From Coleophoma eucalyptorum (Eukaryota; Ascomycota; Leotiomycetes; Helotiales; Dermateaceae), in assembly GCA_026120035.1 (NCBI GenBank), contig JALRME010000031.1, positions 124,001 through 188,000 of the forward strand: DNA of 64,000 nt, written 5' to 3'. Shown piece by piece: positions 13,629 through 27,514 of this stretch (the stretch's first letter is position 1; each line of letters opens with the position of its first letter). The position numbers and the translations under genes were made by a program. The notes beneath the pieces are model-generated. The model saw only the letters and a list, made by a program, of their open reading frames with translations, was not told the DNA's origin and did not search any database.

Positions 13629-16420
13629 ACGTATTTCATAAGCGAGTCGGACACAAAAACGCTAGAACACTATAATTTCTAGTATAGTATAACAACCACC
13701 TTTAAAAACAATACTTATTCTATATTAATTAGATCTTAAGCTGGCTCGTATATAAAAGCATTATATCTAATGCGATTACATAAGCTATAGCGTCGTCGCC
13801 GCCCCTTTAAGTCCTTGGGCTATATAGCTTTATTTATTTTGCCTTGTTTAGTTTGCTTACTTTATACGAGTTCCTAGTCCTCCTCGACTATAAGACTTCC
13901 ACTATAACATAAACGTCTCTTTCTTTCTTTCCCTTCTCTTTTTAGCTTGATTTACCTCTTGTAAGGCCTTTACCTTAGCTCTAAGAAGTATAGCCGAATG
14001 GACTATAATTTAAGCTCCTTTGATAAGCTGGTCAAATGCCTAGTTAATTAGGGTTGGAGAGCTATTCTAGTGTTTTATAATACGGTCCTTAATATATAAG
14101 GTCTAGAATTCTAGCTCTACTGTATTCTATAGTGTCTTTGATATCCAATCTAGTCCTTAGATAGGAGGTAATAGCGGTAGTGTTAGTGTTTTTATTTAGA
14201 GATCTAGGTAGAAGAGGACATTCTCTAGATCGTACGGAACTAATTCTATAGCTCGGAATCCACTTATAATATTCTGCTTTATAAAAGTAGCTTTAAATAC
14301 CTCCTTAAATACAAAGAGGAATTCAAGCTTAGTAATATAATGAATTCGAACCCGAATTAGATTCTCAATTTACTTGCCGTATAATGCTTTAAGTAGACCA
14401 AAACATCCAACATTAAGAGGCTAGAGTATATAAGAGGAATACGATAACGTGTGGCACAAGCGAATGGCCACCCTAAGCGAATGGCTAGGTAAAGAAAAAA
14501 ACCCTACTTTTTATCTTATACTATTATTTTCTTAACAACCAACTATAGAATCCTCTTCGAATGAAAGCCGTACGATCCTTGCCCTTTAGGCTCTTAAAAA
14601 TGACCCTAGTCTTATAGTTAAAAAGGCGTCTAAGATATATAACGCACCTCGTACAACCCTAAGACGTTGTCTAGCTAGAAAACCTACCTAAGCAAATATA
14701 ACTATTAAATCACAAAAGCTTTTAGATTTAGAAGAGGAAACTATTATTCAAAGGGTACTTAAGCTAGAGTCCTAAGGGTTTCCCGTACGAATTAGTAGTA
14801 TTAAAGATATAGTAAATTTACTACGTCGCGAACGTAATATATTGCTAGTTAGGAAGAATTAGGCTAAAAACTTTATACGATAATAATTAGAGCTTAAGAT
14901 ATAAAAAACGCGTTCGTACGATAATTAGAGGGTATTATATAAGGATCTAGATATAATTAGGAATTAGTTTAGGCTTATAGCTAATTTAATAGCTAAATTT
15001 AGGATATATATCGAGGATATATATAACTTTAACGAAATCGGGTTTTTAATAGGTATTCTTAAGATTACTATTATAGTAACTAGCTTAGATCGTACGATTA
15101 AGCCTAAACTAGTCTAGCCTAATAATCAAGAATAGGTTATAATAATTTAGAGTATTAATTTATTAGACTAGACTATTCTATCTTTTCTAGTTTTTAAAGA
15201 TAAATAGTATCTTACCTTCTAATATAAAAAAGAGTAATTTTCGTACGGTTGGAGAGCTACTATCTCTGAAAATAGCTAGATAATAAATAAAGTCACTCTA
15301 GAATAGCTTAAGTACTTTAAGAAGTTTACTTGTATAAAGATAGTAGGCAAATACTATCTCTTAGTCCTAGATAGCTATAAAAGTTACTACTTAGTCGAAT
15401 TTAAGGAATACTATCGTATAAATAACATTCTTATACTCTATATACCTACTTATTTATCTTATCTACTATAGCCTTTAGATATAGGATGTTTTACGCCTTT
15501 AAAGAAAGTATATAGCTAATAAATTAAGAATCTCGTATAGAGCCGAATTACCTATATTAGCAAAGAAGCTTTTATACCTATATTTGTAGAAGCATTCAAA
15601 GCTACTATAACTAAAGTAAACATCTAGGGAGGTTTTAGGGGTGCTATACTTATACCGTACGACCCAGAGGTAGTTATATCTTAACTAGATATTAAGTTAT
15701 TTACTCTAATACCTAAAAATTCTCGTCCGATAAGCTCCTATTCCTAGGTATCTAAAACCCTACAAACTATAAAGGACGTAAGCTCTTAGACAACTCTAAT
15801 TAAGAAAAGGATCGTACGACATTAGAGTAGCTCTCTAACTCCTATTTTGGATGCTCTAGACCTATTTACTAAAGGTACAACCAAAGTTATATAAGAAAAT
15901 ATACTTTTGAGAGTAGAGCTTAAAAGGGTTCAACGGGCTAATAATGAACTAAGCTATCGCTACCGTACGAAGCGGAAGTTACTCTAGGAAGGAGGAACCC
16001 TAGATCTATAAGAGGTCCAAGAGTTAGAGATATAGACTAAAGTTCAAAGCCAAATTCGTACGGAAGAAGGCCAAAACAGAGGAAGGAAAAGATAGGGCGA
16101 ATCATATGATCGACGCTATAGAGGTTGTAAACAAACTAGTCATAATAAACGAACCTACTAGGCTAGTAGAGCTACTTCTTACGATTTAGATGATATATAG
16201 CTTTTGTAATTTAGAGTTTTAGTTATAAATTTATTTGTAGTTTTATAGTAGAGAATTACTTTTACCTGGGCATTCGCTTGGGGTGGCCATTCGCTTGTGC
16301 CATACGTTAGTATATAGAGTATAATAATGTTGTTTTCCGTATAGAATTGCTAGAACTAAGCTAAGAGATAAGACTCGTGACCATCTAAAATTAGGAGACG
16401 GTATTTCCTAATTATGCAAT
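13629..16420 (-). mobile_element. Fot1/pogo transposon remnant (copy 4), split by copy 3
   Basis: Minus-strand transposase sequence lies in two pieces, about 16310-16420 and 13629-14444. Removing the full-length pogo element and one TA joins ILDGHESY to the LQPLDVG region in frame. The left end begins ACGT after TA (13627-13628), as in the sister copies. The N-terminal part is missing beyond about 16420, where normal-composition DNA starts. Confidence 0.75.
14447..16307 (+). mobile_element. Full-length Fot1/pogo transposon (copy 3), RIP-damaged
   Basis: This 1861-bp element has near-perfect terminal inverted repeats of about 45 bp. Both begin ACGTRTGGCACAAGCGA (read inward) and hold two AAGCGAATGGCC-type units. 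TA duplications lie at 14445-14446 and 16308-16309. The plus strand encodes an N-terminal DNA-binding region (psq/CENP-B type, beginning near 14560) and the DDE transposase up to about 16200. Size, terminal repeats and TA target match the Fot1 family. Stops replacing Gln codons make it inactive. Confidence 0.9.
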
Positions 16421-16839
16421 TTTCTTAACTTTGAACTAAGTTGATCGGCTTCTATACATACTCGCCAGCGGCCGGTGGCTTCCTTGTCAAAGACCATATA
16501 TTCCACTTGTGAATATAACAGAAAGGGAGTTTAGAAGAAAGGAAATGGAGGTAGAGTTTTGGGATAAAAGCATGTAGAGGTGGCGTATATTATTGCTGTT
16601 ACAATAGAGCATTTTATTTTTGGAAGCAGACAAGAAAGACAGCGTGCATTAGCGCATTGAAACTAACCAAACTAATTTTACATAGTGCAGCAAAGGCGCG
16701 TATAATAATTACTATCGAGGAAATGGCATCGGTGAATAAAAACCCCCCGCATGCTACACAGATCCAGGCATAAACAACGGTTGATAGTACATCTCTTTAG
16801 TTGGAGATAGGTAGGAAAATTCATACAGAGAATAAAATC
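16421..16839. other. Edge of the gene island, no gene seen
   Basis: Base composition changes here from AT-rich, CA/TG-poor transposon DNA to ordinary sequence. I see no coding region. Confidence 0.5.
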
Positions 16840-17709
16840 TCAACCTTCCCCCCAATCGTATTCCATTGTTTCTAACGGAGCCGGCCACCACGACATTAAC
16901 GGCCCCGAGATACTCGAAACATGGTCTTTTGGGGGAATGGTATTCTCATTTGGCGTCTTTTTCGTACTCCATTCGTATTCCATCAATTCCGGCGCAGGAG
17001 GCCACCAAGACATCAACGCACCCTCGATGGAAGAAACATGATCTTCTGGTGGTACTATTGTCACATGTTTCATCCTGCCCAAAGGCCTGGGACTCCGACT
17101 CAGGCTCGACCGAGGCACTGAGGTCGATTGCGAAACCTTTGGATGAGCGAGCTCTGCCTGTCGGCCCAGGAACACAGGAAAGTCAAAATCCTCTGGGCAA
17201 ACTGAATCGTCAAGCAACCGGGCTGGAGACTGGGATATTTCGAAGTCGTGGTCCTCCGTTTCACAGTCAGAGAGTACGGCACTTTCGTCGGCCTCGGACA
17301 GCGGAGTATGTGTGCCTGAGGGATGTTCTAATAGGGCTGGGTAGTCGTGCCCAGCGAAGCTGGCGACGGGAATCTTGTTGGTGTGGCTGGTGATGTGATG
17401 GTCGGCATGATGGATGCCGACGTAAAAAAGAGGAGAGAGGTCGTCCTCATGATATATCGCAACCTGTGGGGAGTTTCCAACCTCGTCTGCGAGGCGCGGT
17501 CCTCCGATGTGCTCCACACCACGGGGTATTTGGGGTAGAGCGGCTTGGTCAAGGGGATTGATGTCTCCTTTCATGGTGACTTGTGTTTGTTTGGCGTTTC
17601 TTGGAGTAATTGCGCTTGTCATGTGTAGGTTTCTACTTGATGATGGGGAACAACACGATTCACGTTGCACTCCATTGCTGATATTTAACCTCTCGCTCTG
17701 CGTTTGCAA
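16840..17709 (-). CDS. Uncharacterised protein with a duplicated C-terminal motif
   Basis: This is a single open frame of 289 codons. I do not recognise the family. The protein is acidic and Ser/Pro-rich, without signal peptide or membrane segments, so it is probably cytosolic or nuclear and largely disordered. Its last 75 residues hold two copies of one unit: each reads (P)DHVSSI, then LMSWWP, then MEY-(E/D)-W, about 35 residues apart. Conservation of Trp, His and Tyr between the copies suggests a real peptide and a short linear binding motif. The start is uncertain: Met-30 or Met-46 would also serve. It lies alone at the left edge of the island, next to the transposon nest. The overlapping plus-strand frames look like shadows. 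Confidence 0.5.
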   Translation of the reverse strand: MQTQSERLNISNGVQRESCCSPSSSRNLHMTSAITPRNAKQTQVTMKGDINPLDQAALPQIPRGVEHIGGPRLADEVGNSPQVAIYHEDDLSPLFYVGIHHADHHITSHTNKIPVASFAGHDYPALLEHPSGTHTPLSEADESAVLSDCETEDHDFEISQSPARLLDDSVCPEDFDFPVFLGRQAELAHPKVSQSTSVPRSSLSRSPRPLGRMKHVTIVPPEDHVSSIEGALMSWWPPAPELMEYEWSTKKTPNENTIPPKDHVSSISGPLMSWWPAPLETMEYDWGEG

Positions 17710-17971
17710 AACCTGGGGCCAACTCAGAGAGTCAAAGTGGAATGATTAATCTTCCTTCCGGGTCAATCCACAATTTGACTTGGCTTCGTGACCGGCCAGC
17801 GAGATACAGGTTGTCTGAGCAAAATGTAACATGTTTAGTCGCGTGATCGGGAGAAGCAGGCTGGGGAGCTGCGTGGGCTACGACATCACCCGAAACGCAA
17901 TTCCTGGCGGCTAAATGGTCGGCAACAAGCACAAGAAGTATCGGGCTTCTGCTTTCTCGAGAAACTGTCAA

Positions 17972-19761
17972 CTATCGTCATCGCTGTCTCTATGTACTAC
18001 GCTGCTACCAACAGTGGATCAAGCCTGGGCACAATATACCGACGCTCGTGGTTAATCTGCGCAATAATTATTTGCAAGCCCATTCCAAACTCCGAACGAA
18101 AAGAAAGAGCGGGCAACAACACGATTAGTGCCGCTTATTGTACTCAATGTTATGTTATATAAGCCGAGCCTAATATGTTAGCAGGCGGGTTTTCCCTAAA
18201 GACCCGATAGAGATCGCCATAGATGGAACCGAAGTGCAAGTAGAAGTCGGACCCCCCGGCCTAGATCAGGTTGCCGTCGATAGCATTATAGGCGTCGCTC
18301 AGGTCCCTTCGTCCACGTGAGCTGGCTCAGAACTCACCTGATGATGTTAGGGACCACATTAGAGCTCACACCTGGCGGAAACAATCCCTCAGGCTTGAAG
18401 TAAGAAGTTGGGGTTTGATGTGTGTTGGTGCAGACCTGGGTTCTTCCTGTGCTCTGAAAGGCATAAGGCTCACAGGACCATGTCATATTGAAGTCCCCAA
18501 AGATCACTCTGAACAGGCACGAGAAATATCAATACTGTTCCTCCTGATTAGCATGGCACCAACAGAATGTTTCTTCGCTTCAATTGTCGTGACTCGGTGG
18601 CGGGTATTGGTAAATGTGAATATGAAGTTTTTTTGGTTTTCGTAAAGCTATACCAACCTGAACTGATAATTCTCAATGTTCATGAAGCATCACTTCACGA
18701 TGGTATTGTCGCTGCTAAGAAATGACCCCTATAACATAACTCTAAGCTCTCGCTAGCACTATTCTGTGCCAGCGAGACGGTACACGCGCCGAGTTTACGG
18801 AGTGGCATAGGAAACGGAGGCCTCACTTTTGTATATGCACATGCATGTCTCCAGAGTGGTTGAATCTTCAATTATGATGTTATTGAACACAGAAGCTGAT
18901 TGTTGTCTGATATTATATGAGTTGTCACTTTGGGTCTCTGCTCCTGGGGGCTGAGATACATCAAGAAATTCTTGTCTCGCTCAAAACTGAATTGCATTAG
19001 TGGCACCTCGTGGGATTTAAATTCATCGATCGGCAAAAAGATATTTCTGCATATTGCAAGAGCAGTATGTGTAACGATCTGTCACCTATGCGATCAAGCT
19101 TTTAGAGGCAATGACAAGTCTTCCTACTAGACCCTGCCAAAATCTGTGGGAAATTGTCATATTACCTCTGGCTTAGGACGATATATTTCATATTGATCCT
19201 CATCGTATGCCTTAATAGCTCCTCAGATAGAGTTGGAACACTAGATGTCATTTAGAAGGGTCCTAGGCTCTAGGTCTTTGCGTCGTGGCCGATTGACGGT
19301 CTTACTATTGTCGCACTTTTTGTAAGACTTTCCGGACTAGTGCGGATAGCTAGATTTAAAAAGCTGATCTCGTTTTAGGCGTGTATACTCTTCTTCTATT
19401 TTAGGATACTTTATAAACATTCTTTCTAAGGATTAAGATATCTTATAGCCTTAGTGTAGGTAGGTACTCTTTAGCTTCTCGATATTGCCGGCTAGAACCG
19501 GTGGCGGCTTATTCAGATGACCTTTTCGTAGGAACTATCCCAGCGAGTCTATTGTTCCTCGATCGAATTATATGATACCATCAAACTGACCTTAAGGCTG
19601 ACTAACTACGATACCCTTAAGTCTTATATTATATAAATCATCATCTTCGTAATCCTGATCTAGAACTCTACCTCCGATTCTAACTAGAAGACCGAATCGA
19701 ATAGACCTAAAGTCGTTTAGTAATTATATTACTAACGTCGTTACGGCGTTATTACCAATTT
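17972..19761. other. Intergenic, no gene supported
   Basis: Only short unconnected frames are present. From about 19.2 kb the DNA becomes AT-rich and resembles old mutated repeat, but I cannot assign it to a family. Confidence 0.4.
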
Positions 19762-20057
19762 TGTAAGAACCTGACATACTCAGAATAGACAATTGGGAAT
19801 CCAGATATATGTCATGTGATCAAATACATGTCATGTGACCCAAGACAGTATGCGTAAGCGAGTATGAGCAGAGTCGGAGGGGTTTCGGACCCAGTAAGCA
19901 TATAAGAGGGACATGTCATGGAATTTGGTTTCTTTCTCTTCTTCTTTTCTTATCTTTTTTGTGTCCTTCGTACGAGACCTATAGGATATAGTCAATATAA
20001 GGTTATTGTTCTCCCAAACACCTCTATCCTGCCATTGATCAAACCTGTGTCTTTACA
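19762..20057 (+). repeat. Solo gypsy LTR, little or no RIP
   Basis: This 296-bp LTR has TGTAA and TTACA ends and is colinear with the mutated LTR at 12127-12422. It keeps CA and TG dinucleotides, for example two copies of ATGTCATGTGA where the other has A/T only. No internal element is attached and no clear 5-bp duplication flanks it. Confidence 0.9.
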
Positions 20058-20061
20058 ATAC

Positions 20062-20247
20062 TAACGTCAGGTAACGTAATAGGTGACTATTAAGTCAAAT
20101 CAGGTTCAGAATCGGTTTATAAGTAGTGTAATAAATGTCGATTGAAGAGAGTGAAAGGTAGAGAGGTATAAGTGCCTCTCTCGCTAATAATACTATATGT
20201 AACATATTACTAGGTCTCGTGATTGACCTCTCGATAGCACTCTAACA
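20062..20247. repeat. Dispersed repeat, copy A (LTR-like)
   Basis: About 186 bp is similar, in the same orientation, to 36711-36899. Shared blocks include AGGTAACGTA, GATTGAAGAGAG and ACTAGGTCTCGTGAT. It abuts the solo gypsy LTR. It is probably a solo LTR of another family. Confidence 0.65.
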
Positions 20248-20416
20248 ATTACTACTGTTTCCTAGTATTTAGGTAACAAATATAAACCCCAATCGAATTA
20301 CAAAAGACATTAGATAAGTGTCTCTAAATATTCCCTTTCAGTAAGAGAAAATCTCGTCTTCATAAAGAAAAAGTATAAAAATACTCAAACAAGTTTTGAA
20401 GAGGTGGTCTCAGACT

Positions 20417-23075
<2,659 letters not shown>

Positions 23076-23741
23076 GACTGGTTGCTTGTGAATTTGTAAT
23101 AATTTAGATTTCTGAGGCGCGAAATTGTATTGAAATGGAATTCGTTGTGCTGGACTTAAGTAAGGTACTTCCGTCTGTGAGGAGAACCTTCAATATTTTA
23201 TATTCATGGCGGGCGGGGGAACGATCACAAGCTGATGCTTCGATCATCGGCATCAGTTGTCAGAGCTTGCGTAGCTGATAGCCACTGCATGTTCAGTAGT
23301 CACCAATCGCGTCTATCAAATTCACTCTTCTGCCTGTGGTGAATGCATTCCGGCGATTCCGAGATATGAAAAGCTTAATCATTATCAAGCGAAGTTCAAA
23401 CCCACCAATAGGAGGGAATCACAATTCCCCGATCGGGTTGTGGGGAAGGAGATTCTCGGTGGGGAGCAATGCAGCTACCGTCTAACATGCAATGAACATG
23501 CATGGTGCTTAGTCCTGTTTCACGTGCGCGGCTCTAATTGGAACTGTACTCATCTTTGGAATACTTTTATTATTATATCACTCTATTACACATCCCTCTA
23601 CATAACAGCTCTTTAATTAATGCCGCGGCAGAGAGAAGAGCTGCCACAAATCCTTCATAACCTCTCGGTTTTGCTTTACATTGAACCTCTGTACTCTGAC
23701 CCCACCTCATTATTGGATTCTGAGATGACAAAAGAACAAAG
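23076..23741. promoter_or_regulatory. Divergent promoter region, decarboxylase / hydroxyacid dehydrogenase
   Basis: 666 bp separate the two start codons. I see no gene and no convincing operator. Neither the TTCGCTCTSCGAA motif nor the CGGGGCAT motif of the polyketide part is present. Confidence 0.5.
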
Positions 23742-24972
23742 ATGTCCACCCCTCGAATCCTTTGGCTGGGTGCCATCCGCTTTGCGCATAAGGAGTACTA
23801 CGCTCTGTCGAGTCTCGCCGAGCCTCTGGTATTGTGCCTCGATCCTTAGTGGTATTTAGTTTCATAAATACTGACCTAAAGTTCCAGCAGCTTGATAGCG
23901 GAACTCGGGAGCAGTTTCTCAGTGGCTGCAAATCCGGAGTTTACGACGGAGTAGTTGCTGTCTCCAGGACGTTAGAGTCCCTCGCAGTATGTCGACGCAT
24001 TTCCGTAACGAATTTGCAAATCCTCATCTAGTTGAAGATCACAGGTCCGTTTGACTCGGAGCTTATAGAAGCTCTACCTTCATCTGTCCGGTCTGTGATA
24101 GAAGGAAGCATCGGATATGATCATATTGATGTACAGGCCTGCACCAAGAGAGGTAAGCTTTTTGAAATGTATCAAGGCGTTCTGGAAGCTTGACTAAAAC
24201 TCACGTAGGAATTTCTGTGGCTAACTCGCCTGGAGCTATTGGTGACGCGACAGCAGACCTAGCGATGTATTTGCTTCTAGGAGCGCTCCGCCGCGCCTGG
24301 ATCCCATCATTGGCAATTCGTAATGGCGAATGGCGAGGACATACTGAACTTACTCATGACCCGGAGAACAAATTGCTTGGGATCATAGGTATGGGCAGCA
24401 TTGGCAAAGCTGTTACAAAACGTGCAATGGGATTCGACATGAAAATTCAGTACCACAATCACAGTAAACACCCACCTCTTCCATTAGAGGAGACTCCCAA
24501 AGACGCAAAATGGGTTTCTTTCGAAGAGCTACTTCGTACGAGTGATATTATATCCTTGCATGTTCCGCTGTCTGGCGCCTCGACGCACCTTTTGGGCGCA
24601 AAGGAGTTCTCACAGATGAAAGACGGCGTAATCGTAGTTAATACTGCGCGCGGTCCTGTTGTTGATGAACAAGCTCTGGTTGATGCTCTCGATTCCGGGA
24701 AAGTGTGGAGTGCAGGATTAGATGTATTTGAGCATGAGCCCGAGGTTCACCCGAAACTGTTATCACACGAGAATGTCGTTTTGCTTCCCCACCTAGGCGC
24801 GGCAACCATTGAGACTACCGTAAGTTGCTTGCCAAAATATTGAAATTCCAGGAGAGAGCTGACAAAACCATAATAGTACAAAGTAGAAAAGATGGTCATC
24901 GATAATATGAAACATGCTGCTCAACATGGGTCTCTTATTAACGTAGTTCCAGAACAAAGAATTCATCGCTAA
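23742..24972 (+). CDS. D-isomer-specific 2-hydroxyacid dehydrogenase
   Basis: Five exons (23742-23828, 23882-23986, 24032-24152, 24209-24819, 24877-24972) join in frame to 339 aa, normal for the glyoxylate/hydroxypyruvate reductase family, which reduces 2-oxo acids to D-2-hydroxy acids with NAD(P)H. The Rossmann motif is LGIIGMGSIG. The catalytic triad is visible as Arg in NTARGP, Glu in DVFEHEPEV and His in LLPHLGAAT. The start MSTPRILWLGAIRFAH resembles many fungal members. There is no targeting signal, so it is probably cytosolic. It faces away from the decarboxylase across a shared 666-bp region; both act on 2-oxo acids and could compete for one substrate or run in a side pathway. Confidence 0.9.
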
Positions 24973-27514
24973 ACCTTTTCATCTTCTACGCCCAAATTGG
25001 TTCAGGCTCGTAGCAAGAGCTAAAACGCAAGGTTTGGAGGACACACGCCATTCATGTTGAAAATTTATGACTTGAATTATATATTTGCAGAATTTTATTA
25101 TGTTTTCGCGCGGTTGCATTTATTTATATTTTGCTAAGCACAATTGACAAACTACGGTCGCACGTACAACGCTGGCTAGGAGGCCAGGCCTGAGAATCGT
25201 GGCTAAGAAAAATATAGCGAAGCCCGGGCGTGAAAATGGCATATTGGTGCTAGGCTAATGCGTATCACTAAGCACTGAAACATGTGGCCCCTCTATTCAC
25301 ACGGCGTAACCCCCGGACTACATTCTTTTCCTATCTGATCTCTTTGAGTGTCTTTAAAATTTGGAGCTATATCATTTTCTTATAGAGCCTTTCCCTAAGT
25401 GCTCCGAATTCTGGAAATACTTTAATAGTCGCGATTGAACAAGAAGGAGCAGCCGAAGGATTGATCAGTAATGCGATTGAAACGATCGATAGTATAATTA
25501 ACTATAGTCTTTTCTTTATTGCTAAGTAATCTCCTCATAGAGAAGTAGTCAAAGTAAGTAATATATGAATAACAAAACTTGTAGACTTACTAAGAAAAAT
25601 TTTGTGATTCCTAAACTATAGATTCATCTCGTGATAGAGTGCGTCTCGGGACGTAGGGACAGACGTTAGATATCCAGGTTATATTATAATGCTAAAACGG
25701 TATGCTCAGTGTTGTGGCAGCTAGAGCGCGTTGTGTTATATGCCGTCGACACATAGGCTGATACCTCCTCCAATCAAGCGATCAAGGATCCTAGTCAGCG
25801 CGTTGTGCGTATAGCAATCTCGGTAAACTATCTGTGGCTGCTAAACTTGTGGCTGCGACGTTTGCCGGAAAACTCCTACAAAATCGGCTATCCCCTTCCC
25901 GAGAAATCCTTCTGTGTGACAACTTCCGGCTTTCACTTCTCTCTTTGCGTTCTACTATATAGCTATAAGCGAAATCGGTGTCCGACTCTTGAAATACTTT
26001 AAGAAATAATTCAAGTGTATAGACAAGCTAAAGTAGTGCTGATTAAGTTTTATCCGTATAGAGTACTTCGTAGTACCCCGATCAGGCGGTAAAGCAATAT
26101 AGCATCCAAAGGAACCGACTTGTTAGTATGTCTCTGCCTATGCACATCGTTATTGCAAACGAAAGTCAGGCGCAGTGATTTTTCCAAGTTATACAATGCG
26201 TAGTTATCGTATGTGTCAAATGGCGTCCTAGGGTTGTTGAACGTTTTTCCTGGATCTCAGGTTCCTCCTTGTGAGGTCCACTTTTCTACAGGTATATTTG
26301 TGACCTCCTGGGAAATCAGACTGCCACAGACGTCTGTTTATCTTGGTTTCAAAACTTAAGGTGGTCTGAAGCGTAAACATACCCATTCTTGCCTAACACC
26401 AGAATGGTGCTTCGTTTGTCCCAACCAACAAGGCTGTGTGTATTTTCCGCATCGAATAAGACTGCACACCCGTCTAGATGTCGTCTTCATTCCTTTAGAT
26501 GGCCTGAAACCGTCAGATAATGAGTAATCAAGAAATAATTTAGAGGTGGCCCACAACTCATTATTCCAATAACACAAAGTAGTACGCACGATTCAATGAC
26601 AGCTGTGTCCTTAGTAGCCAATTAAGGTAGAAGAAGGTGAATAGCATTTTGATAAAGAGCGAGACACCCAGAACAAGGCTGGATAGCATCTTATCATTCA
26701 ATTTTTCTGGCAGATAAAGCTAGGATAGAATATTTCAGGTGTACGAATTACGGGCTGCCAGGACTGCAATTTAACTTTGAAAGTGGCTTTAGTTGTTAAA
26801 TTTGTCTAACTACGTCAAAGTTAATACACAGCTATCATCAAACAGGATAATATAGGACTAGATAACCATGGAGCAATTTCTTTAATGTAAATCCGCCATT
26901 ATATACACTCCTGTGCAGGGAGAAGAGTCGCAGATGGTGGTAATAGAGCGGGAGAAATGTCCATCTCATTGTCATTCCCAAGGGATCATTAGATCATACT
27001 GTTGTGAATATATGGCTACACATGCGCCCGCGTCCAAGCCGACGCACGGCCGTTTTTGGCGTGGGCATCGCCTTTGGGCCCAAAATGCAGGGTAATAGGG
27101 TTAGGATTACTCCTTTGCAAGACCATTTCCGCAAGCAGGCCTTCGACCGGAGGCTGTGACTTCTACTTTATGGCTAGCCCGCCTACGTATAGACTCTAAC
27201 GGTTTCGATCTTCATTTTGATCCCCGAGCGATCCGGTAGTTGTGAGTCACGTGACGGAACATCGAGGGTGCACCGCCAAGCGACCAATTATGTATTTGAT
27301 AGTTAGTTCTCTACATCTTCATCCTCAATGGAGCATAAAATGTATCATACAGTTTTTATATGATAGAGCTGGCTTTGATAGCAGAGTCAGGTTGGTAGTG
27401 TATGCAGACCTCGGGTTTAGTTCGGTCGGCGTCCTCCAAGCGAGAGATCATGTGACGGGAGCTCGACGGGAGAAGCATCGGAACAAAGTCCGGCAGCCCA
27501 TCTCATGTTGTCTC
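24973..27514. other. 2.5 kb without a supported gene
   Basis: AT-rich stretches (about 25.3-26.1 kb) look like decayed repeat. The short frames are unconnected and lack family features. The last part may serve as promoter for the membrane protein gene. Confidence 0.4.

Noticed and set aside
16866..17393. Plus-strand frame of 175 codons
   Set aside because: It overlaps the minus-strand gene with the internal peptide duplication, which is the better candidate; this frame has no domain character.
17732..17971. Minus-strand frame of 79 codons just upstream of the duplicated-motif protein
   Set aside because: No family features and no good splice junction linking it to 16840-17709; it could be an upstream exon, but the sequence does not support it.
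27242..27514. Upstream in-frame start for the membrane protein
   Set aside because: The 91 extra residues have no membrane, signal or domain character and overlap a likely promoter; the internal Met at 27515 fits better.
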